A stretch of DNA of 64,000 bases from Bradyrhizobium sp. WSM1417 (lineage in GTDB: Bacteria > Pseudomonadota > Alphaproteobacteria > Rhizobiales > Xanthobacteraceae): contig NZ_KI911783.1 in NCBI RefSeq assembly GCF_000515415.1, forward strand, positions 1,602,392 to 1,666,391. Direction: 5' to 3'. A program made the translations under genes and the position numbers. Positions 59,523 through 64,000 of the stretch are shown piece after piece (the stretch's first letter is position 1; every line of letters starts with the position of its first letter). The notes below the pieces were generated by a model. That model was not told where the DNA came from. It saw nothing but the letters and a program-made list of their open reading frames with translations, and did no database searches.

Positions 59523-60539
59523 TCACTCCGCCAGCGCGTTGTACTTCTTCAGCGAGGCCTTCAGCTCGCCAAGCGCCGCGTCCGGATCCGCGCCGGCCTT
59601 CTTCGCGCCGTCACTCCAGGTCTTCACCAGCGGCTCGGCGGCCTTCTTCCAGGCGGCGGTCTGCTCGGGCGTCAGCTTGTAGACCTCGTGACTGGTCTCC
59701 GCCTTGACCTTGTCGATGCCGGCATCCTCGAACTTGCCCCAGTGCTCGCCGACCACACCGGCCATCTCGACCGTGCAATTCTTGTCGATCGCGGCCTTCT
59801 GCTTGTCGGACATTGCGTTGTACTTGTCCTTGTTCATGACGAACACGAAGGTCGTGGTGTAGAGCGGCGCCTCCATGTCGTATTTGGTCACCTTGTCGAT
59901 GCCGAACAGCACGAGGGAGCCCCAGGGGAAGGTGACGCCGTCGGCGACGCCGCGCTCGATGATGTCGCGCACTTCGGGCGCGGAGGACTGCACATTGGTG
60001 CCGCCGAGCGAGGTGACGAAATTCGCCATGGTGGCATGGGCGGGGCGGATCTTCAGGCCCTTCACGTCCTCCGGCATCACGATCTTCTTGGTGCGGGAGT
60101 GGAAGGAGGAGGGCGAGTGGACGAAGGCGAGGCAGTATTTGACGTCCTTCATCTCCTTCTCGGCGTATTTGCGGTACCAGGCGTCGAGCCCCATCGAGCC
60201 GCCCTTGGCGTCCGAGATCAGGAATGGCAATTCGCCGGCGCCGATGATCGGGAAGCGCCCGGGCTGATAGCCGGGATTGACATAGGTGACATCGGCGATG
60301 CCGTCGCGCGCCATGTCGTAATGGTCGAAGGCCTTGCCCATCTGCTGGGCCGGGAACACCTTGCCCTTGATGGTGCCGCCGGAATCCTTCTCGACCGCGG
60401 CGGCCCAGTCCTCGAGCGATTTCTGCAGCGGATGCGAGGCCGGCACCCAGTGCGAGATCTTCAAATCGAAGGTCTTGTCCTGCGCGAACGCAGGGCTCAC
60501 GCTTGCTGCCAGCAGCAACGCCAGACAGGCTTTCCTCAT
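59523..60539 (-). CDS. TRAP transporter substrate-binding protein (DctP family)
   Basis: A 338-residue periplasmic protein starting MRKACLALLLAASVSPAFAQ (ATG 60539; the GTG at 60542 is an alternative with slightly better spacing). DctP fold: FDLKISHWVPASHPLQKSLEDWAAAVEKDSGG, GIADVTYVNPGYQPGRFP, and the substrate-Arg segment VKGLKIRPAHATMANFVTSLGGTNV. Captures a carboxylate for the TRAP permease. It is divergent from pobA. Binding of 4-hydroxybenzoate or hydroxycinnamate is inferred from context. Confidence 0.92.
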   Translation of the reverse strand: MRKACLALLLAASVSPAFAQDKTFDLKISHWVPASHPLQKSLEDWAAAVEKDSGGTIKGKVFPAQQMGKAFDHYDMARDGIADVTYVNPGYQPGRFPIIGAGELPFLISDAKGGSMGLDAWYRKYAEKEMKDVKYCLAFVHSPSSFHSRTKKIVMPEDVKGLKIRPAHATMANFVTSLGGTNVQSSAPEVRDIIERGVADGVTFPWGSLVLFGIDKVTKYDMEAPLYTTTFVFVMNKDKYNAMSDKQKAAIDKNCTVEMAGVVGEHWGKFEDAGIDKVKAETSHEVYKLTPEQTAAWKKAAEPLVKTWSDGAKKAGADPDAALGELKASLKKYNALAE

Positions 60540-60586
60540 CACGCGTCTCTCCCTCTTTTGACGGCGGGCTTCGATGGCCCGGTCTC

Positions 60587-60685
60587 GTTAATTAACATGT
60601 TATCTAATTGTCCGGCGCGTTCAAGCCGGAACTGGCGCGACGTGCCGCCGCGCACTCCCTTTGCCCAACCGTTATATGATATAAT
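60587..60685. promoter_or_regulatory. Divergent TRAP/pobA control region
   Basis: On the minus strand -35 TTGAAC (60619-60624), 16 bases, -10 TAACAT (60597-60602) for the TRAP genes; the -10 lies in the palindrome TAACATGTTA (60593-60602), next to GTTAATTAAC (60587-60596). On the plus strand, TATAAT at 60680-60685 is a perfect -10 for pobA, inside GTTATATGATATAAT (60671-60685). The latter shares GTTAT-N5-ATAAY with 56255. Confidence 0.55.
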
Positions 60686-60734
60686 TATCGTGCGCGGACG
60701 GCTGCGACAAGCGAGCCGCGACGAAAGCCTATAG

Positions 60735-61922
<1,188 letters not shown>

Positions 61923-61947
61923 GACGGTGCCGGTACCGCATCCCCCC

Positions 61948-62030
61948 CGTCATTGCGAGCGTAGCGAAGCAATCCAGTGTCTCCGAGGAGGCAGTCTGGA
62001 TTGCTTCGTCGCTACGCTCCTCGCAATGAC
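61948..62030. repeat. Dispersed palindromic repeat, family A, copy 4
   Basis: CGTCATTGCGAGCGTAGCG on the left and CGCTACGCTCCTCGCAATGAC on the right, with inner AGCAATCCAG and CTGGATTGCTT. The central bases differ from other copies. It is 25 bases past the pobA stop and could act as a 3' end. Confidence 0.9.
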
Positions 62031-62141
62031 AGCGGGGAGCCCATTTCAAACACCCGCGCAAATGTCGTTTAAAACTTTGTAGGTGGTGCATCCGTCACGT
62101 CCGCCGCTTCTAATGGCGGCAGCCACCAGCGCGAGACAGAC

Positions 62142-62561
62142 ATGACCAGCACCGACATTCCCGCCGGCTTCGAGCCGCACTTTCGCAAAGCGCCGCTCAC
62201 TGATCCCTGGGAGCCGCTTTACTCCAGGAAGACCGACAACGGCGTCACCGTGGGATTGCGGCTGGCAACACCGCACACCAACGCGCGCGGGCTGATCCAT
62301 GGCGGCCTGATCGCGGCGCTGGCCGATGCCGCCATGGGCTATAGCTGCGCGCAGGCGACGGGCTGGATCACCTCGTTGGTCACGATCTCGCTGTCGGTCG
62401 ACTATGTCGGCGCCGGCGAGATCGGCCAATGGCTCGCGGTCGAGGGCGAGGCGATCAAGACCGGCAGCACGATCTGCTTCGCGCAGTGCCTCGCGAAGGC
62501 CGACGACGCCGTGATCGCGCGTGCCAGCGGCACCTTTCGCGTCGTGCCGAAGAAGGGGTGA
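62142..62561 (+). CDS. PaaI family thioesterase
   Basis: A 139-residue hotdog-fold protein. The motif NARGLIHGGLIAALADAAMGYSC (residues 46-68) contains HGG and the catalytic Asp of the PaaI group, which hydrolyses aromatic acyl-CoA such as phenylacetyl-CoA. The strand TISLSVDYVGAGEIGQWLAVEGEAIKTGSTICFAQCLAK follows. It is alone on the plus strand and converges with the LysR gene, five bases apart. It may protect or regulate CoA pools in aromatic degradation, but the context is weak. Confidence 0.88.
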   Translation: MTSTDIPAGFEPHFRKAPLTDPWEPLYSRKTDNGVTVGLRLATPHTNARGLIHGGLIAALADAAMGYSCAQATGWITSLVTISLSVDYVGAGEIGQWLAVEGEAIKTGSTICFAQCLAKADDAVIARASGTFRVVPKKG

Positions 62562-62566
62562 GGGCG

Positions 62567-63451
62567 TCACCCAAGTTTCCACTCCGCGGTCTCCACCACG
62601 AGATCGACGAAAGCGCGCACCTTGGCGGAGAGCAGGCGCGAGGTCGGGTAGACGATGTGGATCGGCAGCGCCGGCTGCTCGTAGTTCGCCAATACGATCT
62701 TGAGCCGCCCGCGCCGCAAGCCTTCGGCGGCCTGATAGGCCAGCACCCGGGTCACGCCGCCGCCGGCCTCGGCATATTGCAGGGCGGCGTCGGCGCTATT
62801 GCTGGCGAAGCGTGGATTCGGCGCCACCTCGATGTCGCGGCCGTCCTGTACGAAGCGCCAGTTCGCGGATGGACCGAAGGCGATGGTCTCGTGTGCAAGC
62901 AGTGCCTCCGGCGTCTTCGGCTCGCCATGGCGCTTGAGATAGCCAGGTGTCGCCACCACGATCCGCCGCATCTCGCCGACCTGGCGCGCGACGAGCGAGG
63001 AGTCGGCGAGATGGCCGATCCGCACCGCGACGTCGACGGCATCTTCCACGAGGTTGACGAGGTTGTCCGACAGACGCAATTCGCAGGCGACCTCGGGATA
63101 GCGCTTGAGGTAGGCGATCATGACAGGCCCGACATGGAGCCGGCCGAAGCCGACCGGCGCCGACACCACCAGCCGCCCGCTTGGCCGATTGCGCTCCTCC
63201 CGAGCCGAGCCGTCGGCCTCCTCGACATCGGCGAGGATGCGACGCGCACGCTCGAGATAGCGCGTGCCGACGTCGGTCAGGGTTACTTGGCGGGTGGTCC
63301 GCTGCAACAGCCGCGCGCCGAGATGCTCCTCCAGCGCCGCGATCAGCCGCGTCACCGCCGAGGGCGACAGCCGCAGCTTGCGCGCCGCCGGCGCGAAGCC
63401 GCGCAGGTCGGCGACGGTGACGAAGACATGCATGGCTTCGAGGCGGTCCAT
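62567..63451 (-). CDS. LysR family transcriptional regulator
   Basis: A 294-residue protein from the ATG at 63451 (MDRLEAMHVFVTVADLRGFAPAARKLRLSPSAVTRLIAALEEHLGARLLQRTTRQVTLTDVG). The HTH is intact. The effector domain begins GRLVVSAPVGFGRLHVGPVMIAYLKRYP, typical of the large CrgA/DsdC-like group. It is divergent from the oxidase-like gene at 63572. A clear dyad lies just upstream. The upstream extension to 63541 is not used. Substrate or effector unknown. Confidence 0.92.
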   Translation of the reverse strand: MDRLEAMHVFVTVADLRGFAPAARKLRLSPSAVTRLIAALEEHLGARLLQRTTRQVTLTDVGTRYLERARRILADVEEADGSAREERNRPSGRLVVSAPVGFGRLHVGPVMIAYLKRYPEVACELRLSDNLVNLVEDAVDVAVRIGHLADSSLVARQVGEMRRIVVATPGYLKRHGEPKTPEALLAHETIAFGPSANWRFVQDGRDIEVAPNPRFASNSADAALQYAEAGGGVTRVLAYQAAEGLRRGRLKIVLANYEQPALPIHIVYPTSRLLSAKVRAFVDLVVETAEWKLG

Positions 63452-63453
63452 GG

Positions 63454-63477
63454 CATTATTGCATATAACGCAATGAT
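63454..63477. promoter_or_regulatory. LysR-type inverted repeat between the LysR and oxidase-like genes
   Basis: CATTATTGC (63454-63462), seven bases ATATAAC, GCAATGATG (63470-63478 minus one): nine-base arms with one mismatch and the core ATTGC-N7-GCAAT, a T-N11-A pattern. It begins three bases upstream of the LysR start and 95 bases before the oxidase-like start. Probable binding site of this regulator. Confidence 0.7.
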
Positions 63478-63571
63478 GAAGTGTCAAGTGGCCTGATTGT
63501 TTTAGCCGGCGGGAGGTCCATCTTAGATCGCGAAGACGCAAGGGCGCGCCGGGATTTCAGGAGATGGTCCG

Positions 63572-64000
63572 ATGACGGCAACTCACACCTACGCCAGCGA
63601 CGTGGCATTCACGCCGGCGGTGAAGTCGATCCAGACCCGAAAGGGATCACGCGAAGGCTATGCCCATGCCGAGCAGCGCGGCTGGCGCACCGAGGTCGAT
63701 GAGAACCTCGCGGCGTTCCTGGCCGACACCAACAGCTTTTATCTCGCGACTGCCTCGGCCGACGGCCAGCCCTACATCCAGCATCGCGGCGGCCCGAAGG
63801 GCTTTTTGAAGGTGCTGGACAAGCAGACGCTGGCTTTCGCGGACTATGCCGGCAATCGGCAATACATCACGCAGGGAAACCTGTCCGAAAATCCAAAGGC
63901 CTACATCTTCGTGATGGACTACGCCCATCGCCGTCGAGTGAAGATCTGGGGCGAAGCGCGGGTGGTCGAGGACGACGAGGCGCTGACGACATCGCTGATG
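63572..64000 (+). CDS. Pyridoxamine 5'-phosphate oxidase family protein, 3' end outside the window
   Basis: 143 codons from the ATG at 63572 (CAGGAGATGGTCCG upstream) run to the window edge. The FMN-binding split-barrel appears as FLADTNSFYLATASADGQPYIQHRGGPKGFLKVLDKQTLAFADYAGNRQYITQGNLSENPKAYIFVMDYAHRRRVKIWGEARVV. The stretch YIQHRGGPKGFLKVLD is typical of the pyridoxamine oxidase-like group. It may be a flavin oxidoreductase; related proteins are fused to reductase domains. Expression is probably under the LysR regulator facing it. Confidence 0.87.
   Translation, partial: MTATHTYASDVAFTPAVKSIQTRKGSREGYAHAEQRGWRTEVDENLAAFLADTNSFYLATASADGQPYIQHRGGPKGFLKVLDKQTLAFADYAGNRQYITQGNLSENPKAYIFVMDYAHRRRVKIWGEARVVEDDEALTTSLM

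Overview
The window is high-GC DNA from an alphaproteobacterium, most likely Bradyrhizobium or a close relative. The evidence is the style of the proteins, an mbfA-type membrane ferritin with an Irr-box (ICE) palindrome upstream, many CoA- and aromatic-acid catabolic genes, several WYL and LysR regulators, and four families of dispersed palindromic repeats of the kind found in Bradyrhizobium intergenic DNA. This assignment comes from recognising sequences by eye, not from a search. Both ends cut genes: an acyl-CoA dehydrogenase on the left and a pyridoxamine-phosphate-oxidase-like gene on the right.

Positions 1-11.3 kb hold acyl-CoA and SDR enzymes, a GNAT, a DUF1127 protein facing a GcvA-like LysR regulator, an operon of two amidohydrolases plus a Rieske ferredoxin, a CinA/PncC domain protein, an amidase/NTF2 pair and mbfA. 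Positions 11.4-24.7 kb are mostly minus-strand hydrolases and oxidoreductases: an epoxide-hydrolase-like protein, two paralogous metallo-beta-lactamase-fold (MBL) hydrolases, a frameshifted serine hydrolase, a GST, an FAH-family enzyme, a quinone reductase/SDR pair, CvpA, a GMC oxidoreductase and a coniferyl aldehyde dehydrogenase.

An initiator tRNA-fMet (24971-25047) marks the edge of an accessory-looking, less GC-rich stretch of about 25.1-30.9 kb. It holds two paralogous proteins of unknown function on either side of a MATE transporter, and then a 1018-residue zinc-ribbon/cyclase-like/ATPase/TPR protein. This is the best candidate in the window for an undescribed module. Positions 31.8-41 kb carry an OpgC-like membrane acyltransferase, a DUF2059 protein, an acyl-CoA synthetase followed by a frameshifted quinone reductase, an MFS transporter, a rubredoxin-like/MBL protein, and a MetX-like hydrolase with a fatty acid desaturase.

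Positions 41.2-51 kb contain two similar modules. In each, a WYL regulator faces a GST-like gene across an inverted repeat containing ACAGGATGT. Between them lie a cyclic-nucleotide-gated K+ channel, a TAXI-type binding protein, and small or unknown genes.

Positions 51-62 kb look like a route for hydroxycinnamates (lignin-derived phenylpropenoids). One operon encodes a crotonase, a feruloyl-CoA-synthetase-like ligase, a type II 3-hydroxyacyl-CoA dehydrogenase, a 4-hydroxybenzoyl-CoA-type thioesterase and an ABC binding protein. A TRAP transporter with a DUF3237 protein, and a divergent pobA (4-hydroxybenzoate 3-monooxygenase), complete it. The two promoter regions share a GTTAT-N5-ATAAY element, which suggests a common repressor. 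A HicAB toxin-antitoxin pair sits between these operons. The right end has a PaaI-type thioesterase and a LysR gene with a clear inverted repeat facing the truncated oxidase-like gene.
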